From positions 3,169,001 to 3,229,000 of the forward strand of contig OU612066.1 in NCBI GenBank assembly GCA_914767715.1: a stretch of DNA of 60,000 nucleotides, read 5' to 3'. Positions 22,918 to 34,825 of this stretch are shown here, piece after piece (within the stretch, counting starts at the first letter, position 1; every line of letters starts with the position of its first letter). The notes beneath the pieces were generated by a model, which saw only the letters and a program-made list of their open reading frames with translations, made no database searches and was not told the DNA's origin. Both the position numbers and the translations under genes were made by a program. Source of the stretch: Membranipora membranacea. Taxonomy: Eukaryota; Bryozoa; Gymnolaemata; Cheilostomatida; Membraniporidae.

Positions 22918-25350
22918 GATACAGCCAGCTGTCTTGTCAGGATGAGTGGCTTGTATTGTATCTCTTGTAATTGTACTTCCTGGTCTAGACAAATCAATCT
23001 AAATTCAACCACCAAGTAGAAATTCTGTTATTTGAGTAGCTATAAGGGAAACAGCAGTTGCATTGTTGTCACAATTGGTTATCACTGGAAGTTAATGATA
23101 AGCAGACGAATAATAAAAACATGTGGCTATTAGATGAAATACCTAAGCATATCCACACACATACAGGACACCAAGATTACTATGACCGATATTACTAGAT
23201 AACTCATTATTTAATAAAAAATCATAAAATAATAACACAAAATTGCTTATTTGGCCATTTTCGTCATTTACGTAAGAGACAGAAAAGAAAAATGAAATCA
23301 CCTAGACTGATTATGACCTAATGATAGTGACATGACATATGCAAAACAATCCAGAGTCGACTGCCAGAAACCACTTTGTGCAGATTGATCATGTTGTTTG
23401 TTCCAGGTTGATCATTTTTGCACCATTAAACCCAGGTACTAATTTGTAAACCCGTCAGCAATTCAAAAAAGTAAGCTTTACTAGGCTGAATGTAAATAGG
23501 CCAGGAGGTTGCCTTCCTGATACACCCACAGAGCATCATGGGAGCGCTTGAAAAGGTAGGTGGTTGATTAGCCGAAGACGAGAAGCCTCAAGACTTTGCC
23601 TGAGCTTGATGAGTATGCAGTTGTTGCACTCAACTCTGGATTGGCTGGAAGGGGTGAGGAAAATGCCAAACAACAGCCTGCTATCCTCTTTTCAATCTGT
23701 GAAGAGTTTCGCTTAGTTGCGAAACGAGTTGCACAAGATACAGAATAGACAAAATTGGAGTGAGGAACTCGTCAATTCGTGCTGGGAGAGAGAATGAAGA
23801 GTTGGCAGCCTCTCTGGCTGCGCAGCAACAGCAAAAACAAACTGATTAGGTCAAAATACTGAAACTGACCAAATTTGTGCACTGAGAGATAGAGATTATG
23901 GATTGGTATGCTCACCACTGTATTGTGTTTAGCTTATGATCGGTATGAACAATATAGTATGGAAGGTCATAAAATTATTATATCAAAACCGGTATCAGAT
24001 CATCATCTTATCTAGACATTTTTCTCAGGCTGCAAAATCCTAAACATTCATTAATTGTGAAAATACTTGGTTTATTTTAAACTTATCCATCATGAAGAAT
24101 TGTGTTAGGCCAGGTACAGATATTGAATATTTCTGGGTCTGCTAACTTGAGATGTATTGTACACTGAATACTGAGGTTAAAAGCAGACTTAACAAATCTA
24201 CACCATTATATTGGCCACCCTTGTTGATCCACTTAGGTAGAATATAAAGTTTTTACCCCTTTTCACATAGAGGCATAACTCTAGTAACAGACCTTGAAAG
24301 GCCATACCCATTCTTGCTCAGGTTATGTGGATGAATAAAATGTTGCACACAAGCAGGTTTTGAGGAATAAAATCATTTATAAACCAAAGGTTCCCTTTGA
24401 TTTCCATTAAGTTTACCTTATTACATCATAAGATCTGTTTGTTTGTTTGATTGATTTTAAAACCCTCTCAAGAGATGGTCACAGAAAATAAAAAAAATAT
24501 TTCACAGAGTGCTAAAAAAAATCCAGAGATGTTAACATAAAATAAAAACAATTTTCACGAGGTGATTAAAAGAATCCCCCTTGAGTAAAGTGAAAGCAAA
24601 GATCTGTATTCATTTTTGGATCTAAAGACAGCTTTCTCTGGGTAATACCCTCTAAAACACTTGCGAAAAAAAAAACATTCAAAGGAATTCGGTAAATCTA
24701 TTAGATTACATCTGTTTTGTGTAACAAAATTTCTCAAATAATGGTATCGATTTTCCAAATTTTAAATCAAGTAATTTTTACGTCAAGAGAATTTGCTTGA
24801 TCAGACTTGGTACTGTATTTTAGATCTGATAATCAATTAATCTTAAGTGGTTGTTTACAAAGTGTTTCAGCAATTGTAAAAATACGTGTAAAGGTAATGA
24901 ATTTTGACAATGGTTTTGTATTTTTTTACCACTTGATGACGGTGTTGTAAAGCATAGCATGAAATCCCCAGATGGCCAAACAAATACGCTCTATGATGTC
25001 TTCATGATTTATGTACGTGGAGGTCGTTTGAACAAATGGCAAACATCCTGTTTACTCCTGCCGGGATCCTGGTTAACACCAGGTGACATAGAAAATATCA
25101 GAGTCCCGCATTTTTGATTGTTGTCACTGGAATATGAGGATTGATTTGGGATTTTTTCCGCTGTTTTTATTGTTTTTGATATCATATCAAGAATTTTTTT
25201 TTTCAAATTTGGCTGCACAGTGAATTATCACACCTCTAACTAATACATGAATAGATACATCATCGAAAAGAGATAAAAGCTAATACGTCTGTAGTCTAGC
25301 CCAGGTGTCAGTCCAACGTTGACCTTACCTAGTGTGTATGATTGGGGGAC
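22918..25350. other. Upstream region of carbonyl reductase and dispersed repeat
   Basis: The first part holds the 5' flank of the minus-strand reductase gene; no clear TATA or initiator is assigned. 23520-23860 is listed separately. From 24000 to 25300 nothing is recognised beyond AT-rich sequence. Confidence 0.4.
23520..23860. repeat. Dispersed repeat, copy 2
   Basis: Shares with 1-360 the ordered blocks gagcatcatgggagc, tcaagactt, gtatgcagttgt, ttcaatctg and the string cgagttg. The copy is colinear but diverged, and has no coding frame. Confidence 0.55.
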
Positions 25351-25462
25351 TATGGCGGCCCATAGCACCTTTATTAATGCGCATTAGCTAACATGCTAAC
25401 TCGCTAAGTCGCTAATGCGCATTAGTTAACATGCTAACTCGCTAACTCGCTAATGCGCATTA
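25351..25462 (+). repeat. Left terminal inverted repeat
   Basis: Starts tatggcggcccatagcacct. Two full 38 bp subrepeats and a partial third follow, each opening taatgcgcattag and closing with ctaactcgc-type units. Confidence 0.85.
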
Positions 25463-25537
25463 AGAGATTAAAGATTTCCAGAAATATTTTTGGGTCTGTC
25501 TTTATGCATGTGCGGGCTATCACTGTCTTGATATGGC

Positions 25538-25583
25538 CTCTGTGATTGGTCTTACTTTCAAAATAAGACCAATCACAGAGGTC
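25538..25583. repeat. Perfect hairpin, 18 bp arms
   Basis: cctctgtgattggtctta and its exact complement are separated by 9 bases. It lies about 75 bp inside the left TIR. Confidence 0.85.
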
Positions 25584-27298
25584 ATACTAATCTCTGCTCT
25601 ACTACTCCTCCACCAAAAAATGATTTAAACAAAGCAATGTAATTTGTTGTGTTGTTGCTGATGGAGTTTTATTGTAAATGACACCTGTATCCTCATACCA
25701 TTCATCACTGAGTATGGTAAGGCTATAACTCTCTGGTTTGGTACAACATTAGAGCGTGATGGACAAAGTTTGCAGACTATTCCATCAGTTATATGTACTC
25801 AAATGATAACCTTTCAAACTCAGTATGAGTAAGTATATGATCAAGGAGTCCTTGATTGATATAATATTGATAAGCAACTCGCATAGTATAGTAGTAGGCC
25901 TACCTCAGATTGATTTTGCACAGTTACTACTACATATTGTGGTGTCAACTGTGTGTTAAAGAAGTATCTACTAAGCTGTTCATAGGCCTATGTCACTAGT
26001 GTTATCAGGGAACCAGACACACACAAGGCTGCAACTCATCAAATCAACTGTCAGTGACCTGCTGTCTGTGAATGGACATGTTTTAAGTTGGAAAACATGG
26101 TTTTTTGTCAATGGTTTGCTCATGTCGCTCTAATCAAGGTATTAAGGAAGATATATATGTTGGGTTAGTTGTAGGCCAAGACGCAAGGGTCATTGTTGTG
26201 GTTCTATTGGTATGGTTTCGTCTCATGATCAATGTGAGAGATATTTAGAAGTATCTAATCTAATGCAACATATATTGGATGTATATATAATTGGAGGACA
26301 AGTAAATCCCGGCATGTTAAAAAAGCTAATGCCAACTTAGGGATTGAGTTCCAGTTCTAGAACTTCAGAGAGTGCCTACAATCCCAATCATATTCTTAAA
26401 GGCTTAAAAAGAGGTTTCAACAAATGAAGTGCAATGCTCATGCAATGATGCCCAGGTCACACCACCTGGTCGCACACAAATATTCAGCCAAATTATCCTT
26501 TATAGCAAGATATTTGTTACATACCCATGGTTTTATGTTTTTTTTGTCTTTTTCTCAAGGTAAGTGGAAATTGCATCACTTTTTCTCTTCAGGCGCCCAT
26601 GTATTCAGAGTGATTGTCAATGTGATTCACAAACATGAGCCTAGTGGATAATTTTATGGGAGTAGCCTACCCTCCCTGGGATTGTCAGGATGGGACCATT
26701 ACCGTAACCATACTATGCCATTTATAAGCTTTACCTTCTTCACATCCAAAATCCCAGTCTTCACACCTTGTATTCAGATATTTAGCCTTGATTTGAGCTT
26801 TGTGTCTAAGCCTTTACTCTTAGTAGTTCAAAGTTTGGTAAACAATCTGGTCGAAGTATTGTCATTGTAGAGGCCAGCCCAGTTCGGATACAATTTGTCC
26901 TCTGCCCCCAGAGAGCATTGGATTTGACCAATAAGATTTAATTATTTTTATTGAACCCCTGACTGAAGACCAGGCTTTTGTCAACTTTAATTAAAACAGG
27001 GCCCTAATAATGAATTGCCAATATTATCCGGCTGGCGGGAATAGACGCAGTAAATTGGTAAAAAAACAGTTACTTCACACCTTGATTCACCCTATTTTCC
27101 GCTTTATACTGTAATATATATATTAAAATGTATCCTAAAATTAACACCATCATAGATTTGTTGCACTCAAACCCCTTGTCAATACAATTGGCAATACAGT
27201 AAAAATGACCAGCGGTTTGTTAGGGTCCTCAAAATAACAATTTTGTGCCCAGTGAAATCCTTGGACTGAAAAAATAATTCAATTGTAATATTTTAAAG

Positions 27299-28059
27299 AT
27301 GATGGTGATGGAGAAGAGAGCGATGGTACAAATGATAACAATGGTAGGCATGATGACAATGTTATACCTTTATCACTACCAACATTAGATCCAAAGACTG
27401 CTTTTGGTGAGTCACAATTTAAGATTTATTCATGAGATAAAATACATTACCAACCTAGAGACCGATCAAAGAATAATCATAGTAGCGGGCCCACCAGATG
27501 AATCTGACTCAGAATAGATATAATATTATAATGAAATTCAAGTCAGCCTCTTCCCAAAACATCTGATAAAATGATTTGCCATCACTGATTTTGACAATAC
27601 AATAAAGTAGCCCAGTTTGGTAGCTGGCGTCACAGGAAGAAGTCATCATTATCAGCCAGGTCTACTTTATTGACATTGTCTTGGAGTTGCAATGTCACGG
27701 AAAAGGGGATGACAACTCCAACCATCTATGAGCAGCTATACGTTATTTTTTTAGGTATCTGCAATATCAACTAACATCTGTTGACAGTTATTGGCCACCA
27801 AGGTTTCAATTTTGAGATGGTTCCTGCCCAAGATGAATATCATGGATCCTATCCGTTGTTAACCCATAGTTACATTATAAGCTGCCACTTGTGTTGTTAA
27901 TTTTAGAAAGAGTGAAAATGCGACTTCAGAATTAGTACCCGACATTTCACCAATTGATAACACAAAATTATTTTGCTTTAGATGAAGGACTCACTTTGAC
28001 CCCAAAAAAAAGAAAAAAAAAGCCAATAAGTTCTACTCAGGAAGCACCGACTGGTACAT
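27299..28059 (+). CDS. Possible two-exon fragment, acidic then basic
   Basis: Two exon-like pieces, 27299-27406 (acceptor AAAG, donor G|GTGAGTC) and 27982-28059 (acceptor TTTAG, donor T|GTAAGT), join in frame (phase 1 to phase 1). They read an Asp/Glu/Gly-rich acidic segment, then TLTPKKRKKKP, which looks like a nuclear localisation signal. I could not extend it in either direction without a frame conflict; the next plausible exon at 28235 does not keep the phase. It sits inside the TIR element and could be part of its own gene or of a host gene. Speculative. Confidence 0.3.
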
Positions 28060-29959
28060 GTAAGTAAACATTTTCTGTGCTTAGTCTCAGTACAGAAATC
28101 AAGCTCGTTGCAGCAAAGATACAGTATCCAGTTGATCTTGAGACTTGAGCAGTATTGTTTGACTGAAAGGATAAGATTGGGATTGGCCATAAAGACCTAT
28201 TTGTGTTGTATCCTCATACTAATTTTTATTGCAGATATATTGACAATTGTGTGTGGAGTTTGGATAAACCTCAAATCAGAGGATTGAGAGTGAGTTGTTT
28301 GTATGTTGATAAATATATTAATACTACCTGGTTGGCGGCGACCATTTCAATCTACATTGCTCAGTTTTTTTATCTGTTTGTCAAGGAGAAGAGTTTGAGA
28401 GAACTTGGTTTAGATAAATAGAAATTACTTAAACTTAGTTGAGCTAGGCTAAGGCCAATCTCTTGCATTATTAGGCTATGCTATGTTTTACCCCAATTTT
28501 GTTTGCCTGCATGCACTGCCTTTGCTGCCTGCTAGTAATGGATATGTCTATCTTTCGAAGGTGCTGAGAGGGCACTGGGTTACAATGATACTGTAGTGAT
28601 CGAGAAGATGGGGGATCTCTATAGGGCTGCATCTAATCAGAATCGACGTTAACTTCAGTGTCTTAAAAAAAGATGTAAGTAAACCAGCTAATGGCCTGTC
28701 ATGACAACCTTGATGTTGGTTATGTTGGTTGAGGAGGGGGCACCAACAAAGATTGTCAAGATATGCTATCTGGATCAGTACAATGACATGACACACAGAT
28801 TTTAAGATTGGCATTTTCAGGTAGTCAAGTTTGCTTGAAACACTAAAGACTGTGTAGGGTCTTTCAAGTAAGTCCTAGCTTAGTTTCTCTGCAAAAATAA
28901 CAAACAAATAATAAAGGTCATTGCTAGGCAAATTCTAAGTGCGTGATCACTTTTTACTATATGAGCCCTACTTTGAGTGTACCATCTGGCTCTGTTACCA
29001 TTCAATCTAACGAATCGTTCAACTATTGAGTTGAGACCTCTGAACAAGAGAGGACAACTCCTTAGAATACAAAGAAGTCTTGAAAGAAGCACTGTATCCC
29101 TGCTGTATCAGTGTAGTTGGACCAAATGCATTGTAGGAAACCAACTGTGTTGTTATTCTCCTTTTTAGAAAGTCATAGAGCTTACTCTGAATGGTGAGAG
29201 CGATGACTCCTGCAGCAAAGCTATCAAACCAATTAAATTTTTCTCCTCCTCCATTTTTATATTTAATAAACAAAATTTTTCATCATATGTATATATTTAT
29301 CATTAAACAGGTATTTTGCAATAAATAAACAACCTGAAAAATCACCACACTCTTTCATAATAAAATGACAATGAGTTTAATTTGAAATTTGAAAGTATCA
29401 TTATTTAGCTTTGGAGCAGGGAGAATTCTCCCCGTTGTGAGAAGAAACTGTACAAGTGTTGTGCGGATTTGTGCAGTCTTGGATACTCTCTCTTCATACT
29501 TCGACCCAAGTATATAGACATGTCTTATGTTCTGGACTAACCCAACAGTTCTGTAGGCTAGACACTACACTATATGCAGCGGTTTCACTGTGGGAAAAAG
29601 ATTATCAAAGATTAATGTAATGGAGACATAGTATGGAATATCTATAAAAGATTATTAAAACCGTAAGCGGAAACAATTTAGGTCCCGGAACATTGGAACA
29701 ATATATCAAACCAAGACAAACGTAATATGAGGTTTGGAGCTGGACTAAATTAGCCATCATGATTTTATTATCAAGAAATAATATCACATCATCTGTCACA
29801 CAAAATCTAAAGGTATGGCAACTAAAGGAGAGTTGTCTACTCTTTGGAAGAATAGGGTGATCCACTTGAGATGACAGTAACATGAATAAGGTGAGAAACC
29901 AAAATACATATTAAAGTAATCACTGAATGAAAAGTACACAAAACATTGCACATTATTAT

Positions 29960-30158
29960 AAATGCGCATTGCTAGAAATGCGCATTGTTATAACTGCGCA
30001 TTTCTAGAACTGCGCATTCTTAGAACTGCGCATTCTTAAAACTGCGCATTCTTAGAACTGCGCATTCTTAAAACTGCGCATTCTTAGAACTGCGCATTCT
30101 TAAAACTGCGCATTCTTAGAACTGCGCATTCTTAAAACTGCGCATTCTTAGAACTGCA
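29960..30158 (+). repeat. 16 bp array with TGCGCA core
   Basis: About 12-13 units of gaactgcgcattctta; alternate units end ttag and ttaa, giving a weak 32 bp higher-order pattern. The core tgcgcatt is also the core of the TIR subrepeats of the enclosing element. Confidence 0.88.
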
Positions 30159-30250
30159 CATAACAAAATGATTGATGGAAATTTGTCATACAACATTGAC
30201 TGTAATGAAGTACCAGACCTGCCAAAACTCCAGTCACTAATTTTGAGTCA

Positions 30251-30414
30251 CCCTATTTTCACACCTCAAATAACACACACAGGTTGGATCACAGGTCTAC
30301 TCCAAAAACCTGGGATTTTGGAGAAGACCTGTGATCCAACCTGTGTTATTTGAGGTGTGAAAATAGGGATTTTGGAGTGAAATCCCAGGTTTTGGAGTAG
30401 ACCTGTGGGTTGGA
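30251..30414. repeat. Nested inverted repeat
   Basis: The left arm 30251-30298 pairs with 30325-30368 except for one (ac)2 length difference. A second inverted copy of ctactccaaaa and cctgggattt lies at 30381-30403, so alternative folds are possible. Confidence 0.85.
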
Positions 30415-30622
30415 AAGAAAGATTGCAGAGCAGTCTAGGCTAGGGCATCCATCAATGATCAAGACCCATTCCCATGGGCTGTTGCATGTAAATCCATGGC
30501 TATCCATTCCATGCATGCAACTTTGGCCAAAATGAGTGAGTGATACCTTGATGTAAAGTAATGTTACCTGGTAAGTGTTCTTCTTGTGGTTCTTTATAGC
30601 TGGCCAGCCCTAACTCATTTAA

Positions 30623-30928
30623 CTATCTATGTATAAGTTTCTTCATTAATTTGTCTGCTTCAGGCTCCTCATGGTGATCCACTAACAAACTCCAAAACCA
30701 AAGAGCCACAATCCATTTGTGTCCTCCACATAAGAGTGCGATCACATGACCAACATGTGATGTAAATAATAATACAACAGACCTAAGACATTGACTCAAT
30801 GATTGATCAAGAAGAATTGGCATCTCACAATCTCCCATGTAAGTAGTTTGAAATAGTTCCAGGGTCATGGCAGGTATGGTAGTGGTGTAAGTGCCTATCA
30901 CAAAGCCCATCTTTGATAATACAGTCAT
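30623..30928 (-). CDS. Unidentified 101-codon open frame inside right TIR
   Basis: An ATG-started minus-strand frame begins just inside the right TIR and runs 101 codons to a stop. It is rich in hydrophobic residues (VVLLFTSHVGHVIALL, then WIVALWFWSLLVD) and ends in a charged tail HHEEPEADKLMKKL. The other strand of the same DNA is full of stops. No known transposase or other family is recognised. It could be the first exon of an element-encoded protein, given its place, or a chance frame. Confidence 0.3.
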   Translation of the reverse strand: MTVLSKMGFVIGTYTTTIPAMTLELFQTTYMGDCEMPILLDQSLSQCLRSVVLLFTSHVGHVIALLCGGHKWIVALWFWSLLVDHHEEPEADKLMKKLIHR

Positions 30929-30942
30929 TACCCAAAACAGGT

Positions 30943-31078
30943 TTAACTGCGAGTTAGTGATTTAGCATGTTAATTAATGCGCATTAGCGAGTTAGCGAGT
31001 TAACTAATGCGCATTAGCGAGTTAGCGAGTTAGCATGTTAATTAATGCGCATTAATAAAGGTGCTACGGGCCGCCATA
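30943..31078 (-). repeat. Right terminal inverted repeat
   Basis: The reverse complement starts tatggcggcccgtagcacct and contains three subrepeats (38, 30 and 38 bp). It matches the left TIR closely over the outer 70-80 bases. Confidence 0.85.
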
Positions 31079-31085
31079 GGGGGAC

Positions 31086-32801
31086 AGAGGTTAGAATATC
31101 ATATCATGGAAATAAAAATCATACAATGTGTCATATTAAAATTTGAATATATTAGAATATATTAGGTTGATTAATGCAAGCTGAAACAGTTCAGGATAAG
31201 AGAACTGGCTATTTTCCTTCCTGTAAATACAATATGTCTGTATATTTATACTCTTTATCGCATCAGACATGCTAGAAAAAAGCTGATTTCTAGCAATTGA
31301 TGTGTGGCCGGAAGCGTTTGTACTATATCAGATGATCCATTTGCAAGTTTGTCATTCTCTAAAACCAAAAAGGTGATCTAACGCTGCTACTTCATCAAAA
31401 AGACATCATGATGAAATATCACTCTGTGGGCGCAACTTAATATTATAGATTCACTTTGTAGGCTACAGAGATAATTTTCAAATATAGAATAACTATTATT
31501 TTGTGAGTAAACCTGACCAAACACCCAGGCGAGGTTTGTGTTTGTAGATAGAAGTATTCTGCTCTATCAGTATGTTGTGATCAGCTGCAGGCACCTGCTA
31601 AGCTAAGTCGAAATAATAGCGATATTCATTCTCAATCATTGCTTCCTCTGTTGATGCATGTATGTATAACAGTTTTACTTCAACCAAGCTTCATCCAATA
31701 TCACAAAGCCCATTGGGAAACAACTTCTCATATAAAGATCCTCCACAAGCCAGTTTTTATTCAAAATGGTTTACTTTGAGTAAAGATATTTTGAATCAGC
31801 TCCTGTTAACAGTAGATAGAGTAATTTACCGGGTTTGCCTATAGAGTTGGCGCACACATTGGCCTGCTTTGTCACCCATAATGAGTCTAATGTGTACGGG
31901 TCGGCCATTAGGGTACGGCTTACCATCTTTGTGAATAAGGGTAAAGCCACTTAGATAAATTTTCTGAATTTCCCATCTCCAAGTGCGCCATCATTACTAT
32001 CCTGTCAGAGAGATTATAATCCTAGCATTGATGAAACTCATCCAAAACTCCCAAAAATATGTATTTTGTCATTTATCTAATATATAATATATTATATTAT
32101 ATAATATATTTGCACATTATGCCTATCTTGTTGAACTCATAAACAATACATAATTCTCGGATTATCCTGAATTTGACCCTGAGCAACCTGAGGGTGACCG
32201 CAGGTGAAACTTATCTACATTCCTGACTCTCTATCCGCAAAGTTTGATCTCTCGACTAAAAACAAATTTGCTGATGAAAATAGGCATAGAAAAACAAAGC
32301 ATACCTGTGTACTGTGTATGTGTGTCTTTCTGGAGAACTATGTTGTTATGTTGGTTCATTGAATCCCCCGACGGAAGCTGATTCTCACAGTATATATATA
32401 TTGGTAAAATATCGAAACATTGGCAATTAGTTAAACAATAGTGTTCATGTTTTGAGGCTGACTTGATTATGTTTGTGACGAGTGTATGACGCCGCTGTAC
32501 GTTTGCAAAGAATGAGGAAGAGAAATATTAAGGCAATGATAATCTCCTTTACCACTCAAAGATTTGTACCACATCACTTGCCACCATCTTAGCAATCTTT
32601 GGTCTTTCCCATTTTACAAGGAGGCATAAATTTTGTATCCGGACTTGTAAGTTTTGTAAAATATTTTTTGTTTACTAGGGATGGTTCAAGAGAAAATGGT
32701 TAAAGCGAAATTTTCTCCATTCCTGAGCACTCGATGTAAACCAACACAAATTTATAACACAAATCATTCATTGAACATAAAATAATTTCCTTTTCCAGTT
32801 C
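31086..32801. other. Noncoding stretch
   Basis: No gene recognised. AT-rich with tatata runs near 32075-32110 and 32390-32400. Confidence 0.4.
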
Positions 32802-34540
32802 GATATGGACTGCTACCAGATCATAGTCCTTCGCCCCCGATATGGACTGCTACCAGATCATAGTCCTTCGCCCCTGATATAGACTGCTACCAGATCATAG
32901 TCCTTCGCCCCTGATATAGACTGCTAACAGATCATAGTCCTTCGCCCCTGATATAGACTGCTACCAGATCATAGTCCTTCGCCCCTGATATAGACTGCTA
33001 CCAGATCATAGTCCTTCGCCCCTGATATAGACTGCTACCAGATCATAGTCCTTCGCCCCCGATATGGACTGCTACCAGATCATAGTCCTTCGCCCCCGAT
33101 ATGGACTGCTACCAGATCATAGTCCTTCGCCCCTGATATAGACTGCTACCAGATCATAGTCCTTCGCCCCTGATATAGACTGCTAACAGATCATAGTCCT
33201 TCGCCCCTGATATAGACTGCTACCAGATCATAGTCCTTCGCCCCCGATATGGACTGCTACCAGATCATAGTCCTTCGCCCCTGATATAGACTGCTACCAG
33301 ATCATAGTCCTTCGCCCCCGATATGGACTGCTACCAGATCATAGTCCTTCGCCCCCGATATGGACTGCTACCAGATCATAGTCCTTCGCCCCTGATATAG
33401 ACTGCTAACAGATCATAGTCCTTCGCCCCTGATATAGACTGCTACCAGATCATAGTCCTTCGCCCCTGATATAGACTGCTACCAGATCATAGTCCTTCGC
33501 CCCTGATATAGACTGCTACCAGATCATAGTCCTTCACCCCCGATATGGACTGCTACCAGATCATAGTCCTTCGCCCCCGATATGGACTGCTACCAGATCA
33601 TAGTCCTTCGCCCCTGATATAGACTGCTACCAGATCATAGTCCTTCGCCCCTGATATAGACTGCTAACAGATCATAGTCCTTCGCCCCTGATATAGACTG
33701 CTACCAGATCATAGTCCTTCGCCCCCGATATGGACTGCTACCAGATCATAGTCCTTCGCCCCTGATATAGACTGCTACCAGATCATAGTCCTTCGCCCCC
33801 GATATGGACTGCTACCAGATCATAGTCCTTCGCCCCTGATATAGACTGCTACCAGATCATAGTCCTTCGCCCCCGATATGGACTGCTACCAGATCATAGT
33901 CCTTCGCCCCCGATATGGACTGCTACCAGATCATAGTCCTTCGCCCCCGATATGGACTGCTACCAGATCATAGTCCTTCGCCCCTGATATAGACTGCTAC
34001 CAGATCATAGTCCTTCGCCCCTGATATAGACTGCTAACAGATCATAGTCCTTCGCCCCTGATATAGACTGCTACCAGATCATAGTCCTTCGCCCCCGATA
34101 TGGACTGCTACCAGATCATAGTCCTTCGCCCCTGATATAGACTGCTACCAGATCATAGTCCTTCGCCCCCGATATGGACTGCTACCAGATCATAGTCCTT
34201 CGCCCCTGATATAGACTGCTACCAGATCATAGTCCTTCGCCCCCGATATGGACTGCTAACAGATCATAGTCCTTCGCCCCTGATATAGACTGCTACCAGA
34301 TCATAGTCCTTCGCCCCCGATATGGACTGCTAACAGATCATAGTCCTTCGCCCCTGATATAGACTGCTACCAGATCATAGTCCTTCGCCCCCGATATGGA
34401 CTGCTACCAGATCATAGTCCTTCGCCCCTGATATAGACTGCTACCAGATCATAGTCCTTCGCCCCCGATATGGACTGCTAACAGATCATAGTCCTTCGCC
34501 CCCGATATGGACTGCTACCAGATCATAGTCCTTCGCCCCT
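32802..34540 (+). repeat. 37 bp satellite, 47 units without indels
   Basis: Each unit runs gatat(g/a)gactgct, a(c/a)cagatcatagtcctt and cgcccc(c/t). 47 x 37 = 1739 bp fits the span exactly. Two monomer types alternate: c before gatatgg, or t before gataatag-type starts (gatatag). The two variable sites are fully linked in every junction I read. A third site (taccag or taacag) marks about nine units. Because 37 is not a multiple of three, no long frame is maintained. Confidence 0.95.
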
Positions 34541-34544
34541 TCAC

Positions 34545-34775
34545 CTTTTTATCCATTTATGTTACCAGATCTCGCTATCAAGAAACTTTTAAAACTGAAA
34601 ATAGATGGATATCTTGTAGCTATTGTTCAGGACTTTCTCTCTAATAGACAACAATGTGTAAGGTTTCGCAACAAAAAATCCATCTTCAGTCCAATTAATA
34701 TAGGTGTCCCCAAGGGACAGTACTAGGTCCTCTACTCTGGAATGCATTTATCGATGACTTGTCACCACCAATACC
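34545..34775 (+). pseudogene. LINE reverse transcriptase fragment
   Basis: The plus frame reads LPDLAIKKLLKLKIDGYL and then INIGVPKG, followed after a small frameshift by VLGPLLWNAFIDDLSP. These are RT motif B (GVPxG) and the hydrophobic block after it. The catalytic YADD is absent because the sequence passes into an accaat microsatellite. It abuts the 37 bp satellite, which may have grown inside the element. Confidence 0.75.
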
Positions 34776-34825
34776 ACCAATAACAATACCATTACCAATA
34801 CCAATACCAATTCCACCAATACGTC
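34768..34825 (+). repeat. Microsatellite, accaat/accacc type
   Basis: Imperfect tandem caccaata, ccaatacc units directly after the RT fragment. Confidence 0.8.

Larger units (their letters stand above)
25351..31078. mobile_element. 5.7 kb element bounded by repeat-built TIRs
   Basis: Left end 25351-25462 and right end about 30943-31078 are inverted copies. Both begin tatggcggccc, then tagcacctttattaatgcgc, and continue as 30-38 bp subrepeats made of taatgcgcatta plus ctaactcgc units. Direct repeats gggggac flank both ends (25344-25350 and 31079-31085), readable as a 5-7 bp target duplication depending on where the ends are set. Inside are a TGCGCA-core array, hairpins and weak exon-like frames, but no transposase I can recognise. 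This looks like a DNA transposon of uncertain superfamily, or a composite of a host segment between two facing repeats. Confidence 0.68.

Noticed and set aside
29019-29273. 84-codon minus frame and overlapping plus frame within the TIR element
   Set aside because: Both strands are partly open, neither has a motif or a splice partner in phase, so no coding claim is made.
32802-34540. CRISPR-like regular array
   Set aside because: Units are directly adjacent and identical with no unique spacers, and the context is a eukaryotic genome. It is a satellite.
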